Part shown: positions 34,190-42,293 of the stretch, piece by piece
Layout: each line of letters opens with the position of its first letter
Position numbering within the stretch: position 1 is the stretch's first letter
Assembly: GCA_007128425.1 (NCBI GenBank)
Contig: SKXL01000105.1
Location: forward strand, 1-48,699
DNA length: 48,699 bases
From: Balneolales bacterium
GTDB lineage: Bacteria > Bacteroidota > Rhodothermia > Balneolales > Natronogracilivirgulaceae
Reading direction: 5' to 3'
Made by a program: the position numbers and the translations under genes
The notes under the pieces: model-generated
Database searches by the model: none
Seen by the model: only the letters and a program-made list of their open reading frames with translations
What the model was told of the DNA's origin: nothing

Positions 34190-35005
34190 ATGTCTGAAAA
34201 GGAATTCAATTTACGATTCAATTGGCTCTACCCGCATTTAGAGGAGGCTGGACGACGGCTTCGGCTCCAGCAGCACAATCGGAGCTTCAGTGTGGGTATG
34301 AAGAGTGACGGCTCCAAAGTCACGGACAGTGACCAGGAGATGAACGATTTCTGGATGGAGTTGCTGAAAAAGGCATTTCCGGGTGAAACGGTGGTTAGTG
34401 AAGAGGATGAGCATTCGCATGTTTATACACCCAAAACCTCCGTTGTATGGTATATTGATCCCATTGATGGAACCAGCAAGTTTGCCGAGGGTTCACCGAA
34501 TTATTTTGTACTTATCGGTATGTGCATTGACGGCAAACCCAGTTTCGGCATTCTCTATCAACCCGAGAGAAATTGTGTCCTCTATGGAAATTCATACATC
34601 AGAACCCGGCTTTACACATCGCCCGGAGATTTCAGAGAAATTCATCAGACCATCAGCTGGCGACATCAGATGCCATTGGTGGTAAAGGGCGCACATCCGG
34701 CTTTGAGAGATCGGCTGGAGTCGATAACCCACCTGCCGGTACGCCGGTCATCAAATGCGGCACACAACATCATTGGTCCACTTAACGGGCCCAGCACAGG
34801 ATTTGTAAGCTTCCGCAGATCGGCATACTGGGATATTGCGGCGCCGGCGGCTATCATGGAGTCCGCCGGATTCCAGACTCGCATTTTCAATCATGGCGAG
34901 GCGGCCAACTATAATGATGGAAATATCTTCTGCAACAGATTTTACTGTCTGCCGCCTGACACGCCGGATGAGGTCATCGACTATGTCATCAATGTTACCG
35001 CTTGA
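34190..35005 (+). CDS. Inositol monophosphatase family phosphatase
   Basis: A 271-residue Mg2+-dependent sugar-phosphate phosphatase. The metal site is visible: VSEEDEH (Glu residues), WYIDPIDGTSKFAEGSPNY (DPIDGT) and the distal AYWDIAAPAAIMESAGFQ (WDxAA). KVTDSDQEMNDFW near the N-terminus is another family motif. Members act on inositol-1-phosphate, histidinol phosphate, 3'-phosphoadenosine 5'-phosphate or fructose-1,6-bisphosphate; sequence alone does not separate these. Start ATG is preceded by AAAGGGA. The gene is isolated, diverging from the DUF883-like gene and converging with the ABC transporter gene. Confidence 0.88.
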   Translation: MSEKEFNLRFNWLYPHLEEAGRRLRLQQHNRSFSVGMKSDGSKVTDSDQEMNDFWMELLKKAFPGETVVSEEDEHSHVYTPKTSVVWYIDPIDGTSKFAEGSPNYFVLIGMCIDGKPSFGILYQPERNCVLYGNSYIRTRLYTSPGDFREIHQTISWRHQMPLVVKGAHPALRDRLESITHLPVRRSSNAAHNIIGPLNGPSTGFVSFRRSAYWDIAAPAAIMESAGFQTRIFNHGEAANYNDGNIFCNRFYCLPPDTPDEVIDYVINVTA

Positions 35006-35044
35006 ATTCAGAACGCCGGATTCATCCTAAGCAATGGAAGCGCA

Positions 35045-36859
35045 TTAGCGTGGGGCCGGTTTTAGCTGATCGCGATACTGCAATTCATATAGTCTCCGGT
35101 AAATTCCGTCTGTCCTGGTAACAAGTTCACGGTGGGTTCCTGTTTCCCGTATGCGCCCCTTGTGCATCACCAGAATTTTATCCGCATGTTGTATGGTGGA
35201 TAGTCTGTGTGCAATAACAATTGTGGTACGCCCCTTCATCATGGTATCAAGTGCCCTGGACACCAGATATTCGGTTTCGGAATCAACATTTGATGTTGCC
35301 TCATCAAGGATGAGTATGGTTGGATCGTAAACCAGGGCCCTGACAAAACAGATCAGCTGACGCTGACCCATAGACAGCGAGGCGCCCCTTTCGGTAATCC
35401 TGTGCATGTATCTGCCGGGCAGTCTTGTGATGAATCGATCGGCCTGAACCAGTTTTGCAGCTTCCACCACCCGCTCGCGAGAGATGTTGCTGTTGCCCAG
35501 TGTGATATTATCCATAATCGTACCGGCAAATAAAAGGTTGTCCTGAAGCACAAGACCGAAGTAGGATCTTAGCGTCGACTGTTTCATGTCGCGGATGTCC
35601 ACACCGTCAATGGATATCTTTCCGGTAGAAACATCATAAAAACGGAGCAATAAATTGATGATGGTTGTTTTTCCTGCTCCCGTTGCACCTACTATGGCAA
35701 CAACCTCTCCGGGTTTTACCTCAAAATTCGACTCTCTGAGTACTTCATGCTCGTCCTTGTTATAACGAAACGATACATTATCAAATCGGGTGTGTCCCTC
35801 CATGCGCGCCGGCTCGATGGGTTCAAGGGGTTCGGGTATTTCATTTTCCGTATCCAGTACACCAAAAATCCGCTCGGAAGAGGCAAGCGCGCTTTGAAGT
35901 GTATTGAACTTTTCGGATAAATCACGAATCGGGACAAAAAACTGGCGTACATACTGAATAAAAGCAAGCAGCACTCCGAAAGTAACCTGGCCGGCCAATG
36001 CCTGTGCACTGCCATACCAGATCACCAGGGCCATGGCCAGAGAAGCGATTACTTCCACGGCGGGCCAAAACAGGGCAAAGTAGAAAATCGTCCTGATATG
36101 AGCATCCGCGTGGTCTTTGTTGATGCTTTCAAACTTTTCTTTCTCTCTCTTTTCTCTGCCGTACAACTGAACAATACTCATTCCTCCAATATGTTCCTGT
36201 ACGAAAGAGTGCAAACGGGCGATCTGGTCTCTTACATTCAGAAAAGCAACCCTGACCCTGGCCTTGAACCAGAATGTAGCGTATACAAGTATGGGCAGAA
36301 CGCTCAGGCTAACCAGCGACAACTCCCAGCTCATGGAGAGCATGAATCCTATAATAAATACGATTCGGAAAAGATCGCCAATGATATTGACTACGCCAGT
36401 GGACAGAAGTTCATTAAGGGCTTCGATATCACTGGTCGAGCGTGTGATCAGACGGCCGATCGGATTCTTGTCGAAAAACTGCACATGAAGGTTTTGAATT
36501 TTTTCAAATACAGCATTTCGAAGCCGAAACAGCGCACCCTGACCAATCCAGCGCATCAGATAGGTGTTACCTATCAGAAGTATGGTTTCCAGCAGCAAAA
36601 TGCCTAAAAAAAGCAGCATGATCCTGCCCAAACCGACGACATCACGATTGGCTATGTAATCATCGACTGCTATCTGGGTGAGATAGGGGCGCAACGGTCC
36701 GAGAAAAGCGACCGACAAAGTCATCGCCAATGCAAAGATGAGGTGCCATTTATAGGGCGCCAAAAAGAAGTAAAGCCGTCGGATAAGGTAGGTATCGACG
36801 GCTTTACCGGTTGAAGATTTGCTTTTATCGGAACGCTTGTCAGAAGCGGTCGAAGTCAT
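35045..36859 (-). CDS. ABC exporter half with non-canonical signature (heterodimer partner candidate)
   Basis: A 604-residue type I ABC exporter: six-helix membrane domain followed by an ATPase domain. Walker A is GATGAGKTTIIN (near 390), Walker B is ILILDEATSNVD with the catalytic Glu, and the H-loop is TIVIAHRLSTIQH. The signature reads LSMGQRQL instead of LSGGQ, the deviation found in the catalytic-Glu-bearing partner of heterodimeric exporters such as TM288 and BmrD. ATG at 36857-36859 is chosen; a longer frame would need TTG. The start overlaps the 3' end of the ribonuclease Z gene by 20 bases. Substrate unknown; lipid or drug export are possible. Confidence 0.92.
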   Translation of the reverse strand: MTSTASDKRSDKSKSSTGKAVDTYLIRRLYFFLAPYKWHLIFALAMTLSVAFLGPLRPYLTQIAVDDYIANRDVVGLGRIMLLFLGILLLETILLIGNTYLMRWIGQGALFRLRNAVFEKIQNLHVQFFDKNPIGRLITRSTSDIEALNELLSTGVVNIIGDLFRIVFIIGFMLSMSWELSLVSLSVLPILVYATFWFKARVRVAFLNVRDQIARLHSFVQEHIGGMSIVQLYGREKREKEKFESINKDHADAHIRTIFYFALFWPAVEVIASLAMALVIWYGSAQALAGQVTFGVLLAFIQYVRQFFVPIRDLSEKFNTLQSALASSERIFGVLDTENEIPEPLEPIEPARMEGHTRFDNVSFRYNKDEHEVLRESNFEVKPGEVVAIVGATGAGKTTIINLLLRFYDVSTGKISIDGVDIRDMKQSTLRSYFGLVLQDNLLFAGTIMDNITLGNSNISRERVVEAAKLVQADRFITRLPGRYMHRITERGASLSMGQRQLICFVRALVYDPTILILDEATSNVDSETEYLVSRALDTMMKGRTTIVIAHRLSTIQHADKILVMHKGRIRETGTHRELVTRTDGIYRRLYELQYRDQLKPAPR

Positions 36860-38066
36860 CAAACGGTGTTCGAGGAGTTATGGGTAACGGCTTGCTCGGG
36901 CGATGCGGACTTGGCTTGCCCTGGTCTTCGTCAGGTCGCTTGTATGGCTTGCTGAAGCGTGATTTTTGGGGCCGATCCGATTCGCCGCTTTTGTAGTAAC
37001 GCGCATTTGCCGGTTTCCGTTTGAATCGCTTTTTCTTGAATCCGCCTTTGCGCTTCGCAGCCGGCTTGAAGGTTTTTTGAGGCCGTTGAGACTTTTTGTC
37101 CTTGAGATCAATAATTTCGACACGCGGACTGATAATCTCCTTCTCCTGCTCGGGATTGGTGAAAATTGGTCGCAATTCGTACGCAAGCCATGTTTTTTCA
37201 AATACCCCGCGAGCCTCTTTGAGCAACAGGAACTGGTTGGAATAGCGTGCAGAAAAATGACCAATCACAAGTCGCTCCACCTTGGCTGTCTTGGCTACGA
37301 TGGCAGCATCCTGGGCGCTGGAGTGGCCTGTGTCTTCGGCTTTTTCTTTCAACGGTTCGCCGAAAGTGGCTTCATGATAGAGAATGGTTGCGTTTTCAGC
37401 CAGTCGGATGGCATTTTCACAGAATTCGGTATCCGTGACATAGACAAAGCTCTCACCGGGCCTGGGATCACCTACAATGTCAGCCGAATGAACCACAGTG
37501 CCATCTTCAAGAGAGACATCATCTCCACGTTTGAGGGCCTTGTACTGTTCATCTTCGGTAATACCCGCTTCCCCAGCTTTGGCAGCATCAACCTTGCCGG
37601 GCTTGTCCTTTTCCTGGAAACGGTAGCCTATGCAAAACTTGGTATGCTTGAGTGGCCTGGCTTCCACGTAAAAGTCCTCATCCTCCATAACCACTTCATG
37701 ATCAAAATCACTTTTGATTTCTTTGTACTTGATGGGGAATTCCAGATCAATCTGTGCCACATTGAAAACCGAATCAATCATTTTCTTGATTCCTTTCGGA
37801 CCAATGACTGTCAGCTCTTTCTCGCGTCGTTGCAGCTGAAAGGTGCTCAACAGTCCGAAGAGACCAAAAATATGATCTCCGTCAAGGTGCGATATAAATA
37901 TGGCATCTACTTTGGAACGTTTGACACCGGCCTGTAGCAAACGCATTTGGGTATTTTCACCACAATCAAAAAGAAAAATTGAGCCATCTCTCCACAATGC
38001 TACTGATGGCAAATGGCGCACGGCAGTCGGTGTTGCCGACGAGACACCCAATGGTATTACAATCAT
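36840..38066 (-). CDS. rnz: Ribonuclease Z with altered metal motif and basic C-terminal tail
   Basis: A 408-residue metallo-beta-lactamase-fold enzyme related to tRNA 3'-end processing endonucleases. Family motifs: LFDCGENTQMRLL, the metal block HLDGDHIFGL (residues 60-65), LKHTKFCIGYRF with H141, YVTDTEFCENAI with D212, LYHEATF and HFSARY with H270. In canonical RNase Z the first metal block reads HxHGDH; here the second His is D62. Residues about 322-408 add a Lys/Arg/Pro-rich tail that most bacterial RNase Z proteins (about 305 residues) lack and that could bind RNA. The gene lies between the two ABC exporter halves. The altered motif leaves open a different activity. Confidence 0.88.
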   Translation of the reverse strand: MIVIPLGVSSATPTAVRHLPSVALWRDGSIFLFDCGENTQMRLLQAGVKRSKVDAIFISHLDGDHIFGLFGLLSTFQLQRREKELTVIGPKGIKKMIDSVFNVAQIDLEFPIKYKEIKSDFDHEVVMEDEDFYVEARPLKHTKFCIGYRFQEKDKPGKVDAAKAGEAGITEDEQYKALKRGDDVSLEDGTVVHSADIVGDPRPGESFVYVTDTEFCENAIRLAENATILYHEATFGEPLKEKAEDTGHSSAQDAAIVAKTAKVERLVIGHFSARYSNQFLLLKEARGVFEKTWLAYELRPIFTNPEQEKEIISPRVEIIDLKDKKSQRPQKTFKPAAKRKGGFKKKRFKRKPANARYYKSGESDRPQKSRFSKPYKRPDEDQGKPSPHRPSKPLPITPRTPFDDFDRF

Positions 38067-38128
38067 GTTGTTATCCTCTCCAATTTTATTTTGGGGATTT
38101 CGCTTTCAGACGAAGTATTCCCTTGTGT

Positions 38129-39991
38129 TTATATGTTTTCAAGTTCTTCTTCTATCAATTGCTTCCGGTACATATTTGTGAAGTGCCCATCCAATTCCAT
38201 AAGTTCATCATGTGAACCTTCTTCTACAATCCTTCCTTCATCCAATACAAAAATTTTGTTTGCATGTTTGAGTGATGACAAACGATGACAAATAATAAAC
38301 ATTGTTACGTTTTCATGATCCGTATCAAGATGCTGTATAATCGCATCTTCCGTTTTCGTATCCACAGCGCTTAGTGAATCATCCAGAATAAGAATTGACG
38401 GTTTGCGTATGAGCGCTCTTGCGATACTGGTCCGTTGCTTCTGCCCACCCGATAACGTGATACCACGTTCTCCCAATATAGTGTCAAATTTTTTCCCAAA
38501 TTCCAAAATATTTTCTAAAACTTCTGCCTGTTCTGCTGCTTTTCGAATTTCCTGATCGGATGCGTTCTCCTTGCCAAAGGTGATATTCTCTCGAATGGTA
38601 TCGGAAAACAGGAAATTATCCTGCGGAACGAAACCGATACGGGAGCGCAGCTCGTGCACTGGAAGTTCGCGTATATCCGTGCCGTCCATCAAAATTCTTC
38701 CCTTTTGCGGATCATAGATTCTGGGCAATAGCTGAATGAGCGTGGTCTTTCCCGCCCCGGTTTTACCCACAATTCCAATCCGGTCACCTTTTTTGACTCG
38801 CAAACTGATATCCTGTATTGCAGGATATTCGGCACCGGGATAGGTGAAGCTCACGTTCTCATATACGATCTCGCCCCGGAATGTGTATCCGGGCCGATTA
38901 TCCATTCCATCAGAACTGTCATCTCGCAAGGTCAATTTTTTACCATTATCATCAGCAGGCTGCGTTATTTGTGCCTTGTTTGCCGCAATCGGCTCCCGAA
39001 GCAGTTTCTGAATCCGGGAATTTGAAGCTGCCGAGCGCTGAAGCAGATTGAGGGTGTACCCAAGCGACGCCACCGGCCACGTAAGGTAGGTGACATAAAT
39101 GATGAATTCAGCAATATTTCCGACAGTTACCGCACCATCCATCACCATGAGACCTCCCTGCCATACCACAAGTATAATCGAGCATCCAATCAGCAGCAGC
39201 AGCATCGGATGAAATAGTGCTTCAACAAGGTCCAGACGCAGTTTTTTTTGTCTGTACTGCTGGTTCTCTCTGTCAAACTGATCTTGTTCATTCAACTCCC
39301 TGTTGAATGCCTTGATAACCCGGATACTGGAGTAAACTTCCTGCACCTTGCCCGCCAATATTGCGTATTGCTGTTGGATTTCGTTGGATCTCCTGTTGAT
39401 ATACCGGCTCACCCAGTAAGCCATAATGGCGAGAAATGGCAGAGGTAGCAGTGCCCATAATGTGAGTTTCGCATTGACCATCAACATTATGGTGATGATA
39501 ATAGCCGATCGCGACAGCGTATTTATGGTGTACATGAAAGCCGGCCCAAAATACTCACGTACTCTTACGATGTCTTCAGTAGCCCTGGTGTAGGTGTCGC
39601 CGGACCGGGTACTGTCATAATATGATTTCGGGAGTCTCTGCAAATGATCAAATATCTCATTTCTGAGATCAAATTCAATCTTTCTGGAGGTCACGATGAG
39701 TGTTTGCCTCGTCGCAAAAAGCAGTATTCCATAGAGAAAAACCGCACCGACAAGAAACCCCGTATTTTGTGCTATAAACCAGCCCGTATCAGATGAAAGC
39801 AATGCGGCGAGAACACTCTCATGAGGCTCCGGCATCTGCTCAGCTATACGCTCAACTTCGTCCATGGTCATCCGGATGAAAATGGGGATCCAGATGAGAA
39901 AGAAATTGGCCAGAATAAGCAGAATCGACCCGAGTACAAGCGTCCATTTGTACTTCAGAAAAAATCGATTCAGTTTTAAGAGTTCTTTCAC
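38129..39991 (-). CDS. ABC exporter half with degenerate Walker B (heterodimer partner candidate)
   Basis: A 620-residue fused membrane-ATPase protein. The N-terminal membrane domain has six hydrophobic segments. Walker A is GKTGAGKTTLIQ (near 407), the signature is canonical LSGGQKQR (near 512) and the H-loop is FIICHRLSSLKH. Walker B reads ILILDDSLSAVD, with Asp where the catalytic Glu should be, as in TM287 and BmrC, the subunit carrying the non-hydrolysing site. Start codon is GTG at 39989-39991. It is 62 bases upstream of rnz and 14 bases after the oxidoreductase gene. A residue insert (DDNGKKLTLRDDSSDG) lies between membrane and ATPase domains. Confidence 0.92.
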   Translation of the reverse strand: MKELLKLNRFFLKYKWTLVLGSILLILANFFLIWIPIFIRMTMDEVERIAEQMPEPHESVLAALLSSDTGWFIAQNTGFLVGAVFLYGILLFATRQTLIVTSRKIEFDLRNEIFDHLQRLPKSYYDSTRSGDTYTRATEDIVRVREYFGPAFMYTINTLSRSAIIITIMLMVNAKLTLWALLPLPFLAIMAYWVSRYINRRSNEIQQQYAILAGKVQEVYSSIRVIKAFNRELNEQDQFDRENQQYRQKKLRLDLVEALFHPMLLLLIGCSIILVVWQGGLMVMDGAVTVGNIAEFIIYVTYLTWPVASLGYTLNLLQRSAASNSRIQKLLREPIAANKAQITQPADDNGKKLTLRDDSSDGMDNRPGYTFRGEIVYENVSFTYPGAEYPAIQDISLRVKKGDRIGIVGKTGAGKTTLIQLLPRIYDPQKGRILMDGTDIRELPVHELRSRIGFVPQDNFLFSDTIRENITFGKENASDQEIRKAAEQAEVLENILEFGKKFDTILGERGITLSGGQKQRTSIARALIRKPSILILDDSLSAVDTKTEDAIIQHLDTDHENVTMFIICHRLSSLKHANKIFVLDEGRIVEEGSHDELMELDGHFTNMYRKQLIEEELENI

Positions 39992-40005
39992 AGTCCCGAT
40001 TTGAT

Positions 40006-41043
40006 TCAGGAGAATTTTTCTGCCCAGTGCGTTCCAAGCCGCAACCCTGAAAGATAGGCAGCTTCCATGGAACGTCCCTGGAAGTAGTCGCCAATGAGTG
40101 CAATAGGCGCAAGGTCGTCTTCCGACTCAAGAAATGGGGTGTCCAGATGCTTCCTGGGCAGATGGTATCTCCACATGTGCGATTGTTGCCATTCTGGTCG
40201 GGCGGCCCAGGATCCAAGCACTTCACCCAGCGCTTTCATGATCTGGCGGCGCGCAATGGCTGGATCATCTTCCTCAGTCATTTTCTTTGCAAATGTGTCT
40301 GTCGAATGTGCAATGATGTTCATATCACCTGAAAAATTGCGTTTGCTGCTCTCGTTGCATATCCATGCAAGTACCGGATGATCACACACAATAGCCTTCC
40401 ATTCCACCGGGTTCCTTTCGCCATAGCCAGCCATAAAGGAGATGGTTGAGGTATATGATATATCATCCAGCACGGTGATCATTTTTCTGAGGTCCAGTTC
40501 ATCCTGAGCCGTTGAGACCAGGCCGTAGGCCTGAATGGCGGGTGTAGCAATGACAACAGCATCTGCTTCAAAAACGTTTATTGAGGATGAGTTGATCATC
40601 CAGGGGCTTTTTTTGATGCGGGATCCACCTATATGGGTAATTCCCCCCACTTTTTCTGAAAAGTAGAAATCCATCCACCTGCCGAGGTACTTGCCAATAC
40701 CGTTCATTCCATCCGGAGCTATGTACTGCTCCCGGGGTTCTCTTCCGGGCATTTCAGGAAGAATTTGTCCCTCGGTATAACACGAAACCGTATCTGTCCA
40801 ACGGTTTATAAGCCCCTTTTCCAGAAGTTCATCAATAAAGTTGCGAAAGTCGGGCGAAGTTCCTGTCAGATAGGGAGCACCATGGTCCATCAATACAGCG
40901 GATGCTCCGTCTCTGCGACGTGTTGACATCCGCCCTCCATATCCTTTGCTCTTTTCAAATACAACTACTTCGTGCCCTGCCTTCGCCAGGATCCTGCCGG
41001 CTGTCAGACCGGACAATCCGGCACCGATTATTGCAATCTTCAT
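40006..41043 (-). CDS. FAD-dependent amine oxidoreductase (renalase-like)
   Basis: A 345-residue cytosolic flavoprotein of the NAD(P)/FAD-dependent amine oxidase type. The dinucleotide site is IAIIGAGLSGLTAGRILAKAG with an acidic end in VVVFEKSKGYGGRMSTRR, and the GG doublet is typical. HGAPYLTG and the C-terminal FAD contact IALIGDYFQGRSMEAAYLSGL complete the pattern. Bacterial relatives of renalase act on dihydronicotinamide isomers, but substrate is not predictable. The membrane ABC gene follows after 14 bases, so the four leftward genes from here to 35045 may form one unit. The upstream region is shared with the Fur-family gene. Confidence 0.8.
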   Translation of the reverse strand: MKIAIIGAGLSGLTAGRILAKAGHEVVVFEKSKGYGGRMSTRRRDGASAVLMDHGAPYLTGTSPDFRNFIDELLEKGLINRWTDTVSCYTEGQILPEMPGREPREQYIAPDGMNGIGKYLGRWMDFYFSEKVGGITHIGGSRIKKSPWMINSSSINVFEADAVVIATPAIQAYGLVSTAQDELDLRKMITVLDDISYTSTISFMAGYGERNPVEWKAIVCDHPVLAWICNESSKRNFSGDMNIIAHSTDTFAKKMTEEDDPAIARRQIMKALGEVLGSWAARPEWQQSHMWRYHLPRKHLDTPFLESEDDLAPIALIGDYFQGRSMEAAYLSGLRLGTHWAEKFS

Positions 41044-41203
41044 CCGTTTCGATTAATTCTGACTGTTTGAATTGGACAGCTAGTTTTTTTTACCGACACA
41101 AAGATAAGCGGTGAAAATACATCCGCCAAATCATTTAATGGTCTTATGGAAATGTCTTACCTGAGCCGGTCTGTGCAAGTAACACGATTCATAAAAATAT
41201 TAT

Positions 41204-41218
41204 TGCAACAAAGTTGCA
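41204..41218. promoter_or_regulatory. Palindromic operator candidate for the Fur-family regulator
   Basis: TGCAAC-AAA-GTTGCA is a perfect 6+6 inverted repeat, centred on 41211, 20 bases before the regulator's ATG and within the expected promoter. A palindrome directly before a metalloregulator gene is typical of self-regulation; the binding protein has not been shown. Confidence 0.6.
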
Positions 41219-41238
41219 TTTTTGCTATTATCTGACCT

Positions 41239-41670
41239 ATGTATTCAAAGAAATCACCAAAAGAAATTTTGCATCAGTACGGCTTGAAGGTAACTAATGC
41301 CCGGGTAAAAGTCCTGCACGTTTTGATGCAGTCACAGGTGGCGTTATCCCATGGCGATATCTTTTCGCGCATCAATGGAAATGGGCTGGACAAAGTTACC
41401 CTGTATCGTACGTTAAGCAGTTTTGTTAATGCCGGTTTGGCGCATAAAGTGGCAACGGAGGACCGAACCTGGCTCCACGCGCTTCACATGCCGGAGGAAC
41501 GCGACGAAGGAGTTGAGGATCATGCCCATTTTGTCTGCGATACCTGCGAACGCATTTACTGTCTACCGCTGGTGACAGAAGCAGCGGCTGCTGTTCCCAT
41601 AAAGGAATCAGGATTCCAAGTCAAATCACATGAATACCGTTTGCATGGCACGTGTCCGGAGTGCCATTGA
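41239..41670 (+). CDS. Fur-family transcriptional regulator (zinc-type candidate)
   Basis: A 143-residue metal-responsive repressor. The winged-helix DNA-binding domain carries SPKEILHQYGLKVTNARVKVL and DKVTLYRTLSSFVNAGL. The dimerisation domain contains HFVCDTCERIYCLP (C100 and C103) and CPECH (C139 and C142), a four-Cys structural zinc site. The usual HHHxHxHC site of iron Fur is replaced by an acidic run EERDEGVEDHAHF, so metal choice is uncertain. The next gene is a MerC-like membrane protein, a Fur/Zur pairing often seen in Bacteroidota, which points to zinc by context. Upstream is a palindrome suited to self-repression. Confidence 0.85.
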   Translation: MYSKKSPKEILHQYGLKVTNARVKVLHVLMQSQVALSHGDIFSRINGNGLDKVTLYRTLSSFVNAGLAHKVATEDRTWLHALHMPEERDEGVEDHAHFVCDTCERIYCLPLVTEAAAAVPIKESGFQVKSHEYRLHGTCPECH

Positions 41671-41726
41671 CCGTTTTTAGTCACTTCCTGTCATAAACCC
41701 ATGTCGGTTCTTATTTTATCCAATGC

Positions 41727-42194
41727 ATGCCCATGAGCAATTTTTTTGCCAGAATCAGTATTTTCCTGTCTTCGCTATGCGTACTGCATTGTCTTGCAAC
41801 ACCGTTTGTTCTACTGTTGCTTCCTGCACTGGCAACGTTCTTTTCTGAAACATTCGAACGCATTCTGGTGCTTTCGGTAGTACCGCTCAGTTTTGCCGGC
41901 TTTGTGCCCACCTGGCTTCGTCACAAAAATTACCGGTTAATGCGCTATTACATCATAAGTATCATTCTCATCCTTTTCAGTCAGTTTGTATTGCATACAG
42001 GTCATGCGCATACGGCGGGAGGATCTGTTACTCTGCTGAGCTGGTTGAAAGCCGGAGTCACATTTTCCGGAGCACTCTTGCTTGCGTGGGTAGTGTTTCA
42101 AAACAACAGACATACACACTACTGCACACACCCACATCACCACCAGGATACGGCCCGGCCCCTCCCCGAACCTCATGAAGAAGCTTCGACATGA
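41727..42194 (+). CDS. MerC domain membrane protein with His-rich tail
   Basis: A 155-residue inner-membrane protein. The first helix holds a CxxHC-type site (SSLCVLHCLATPF, C18, H21, C22) characteristic of MerC metal carriers. Three further hydrophobic segments follow (about 47-63, 73-92, 105-125) and the C-terminus is His/Pro-rich (HTHYCTHPHHHQ), likely a metal-binding tail. MerC proteins carry mercury in resistance operons, but no other mer gene is near. The position directly after the Fur-family gene suggests zinc or another divalent metal. Alternative start at the third codon ATG. Confidence 0.8.
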   Translation: MPMSNFFARISIFLSSLCVLHCLATPFVLLLLPALATFFSETFERILVLSVVPLSFAGFVPTWLRHKNYRLMRYYIISIILILFSQFVLHTGHAHTAGGSVTLLSWLKAGVTFSGALLLAWVVFQNNRHTHYCTHPHHHQDTARPLPEPHEEAST

Positions 42195-42196
42195 TA

Positions 42197-42230
42197 TGCC
42201 GCTGACAAAAATACAGCAACGGCAGATAAT
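42197..42230 (+). terminator. Weak terminator candidate after the MerC gene
   Basis: TGCCG (42197-42201) pairs with CGGCA (42220-42224), extended by CTG/CAG with an unpaired stretch on the right arm. TTTTT follows near 42230 after a short gap. The stem is imperfect. Confidence 0.3.
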
Positions 42231-42293
42231 TTTTGGGAATTCCAGGCGTAAGATGTAGGTTACTAATGTGAAAATGCTAATTTCGGACTCTAC

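Noticed and set aside
41727-42194. Mercury resistance locus
   Set aside because: A MerC-like protein is present but no merR, merT, merP or merA; the Fur-family neighbour points to another metal.
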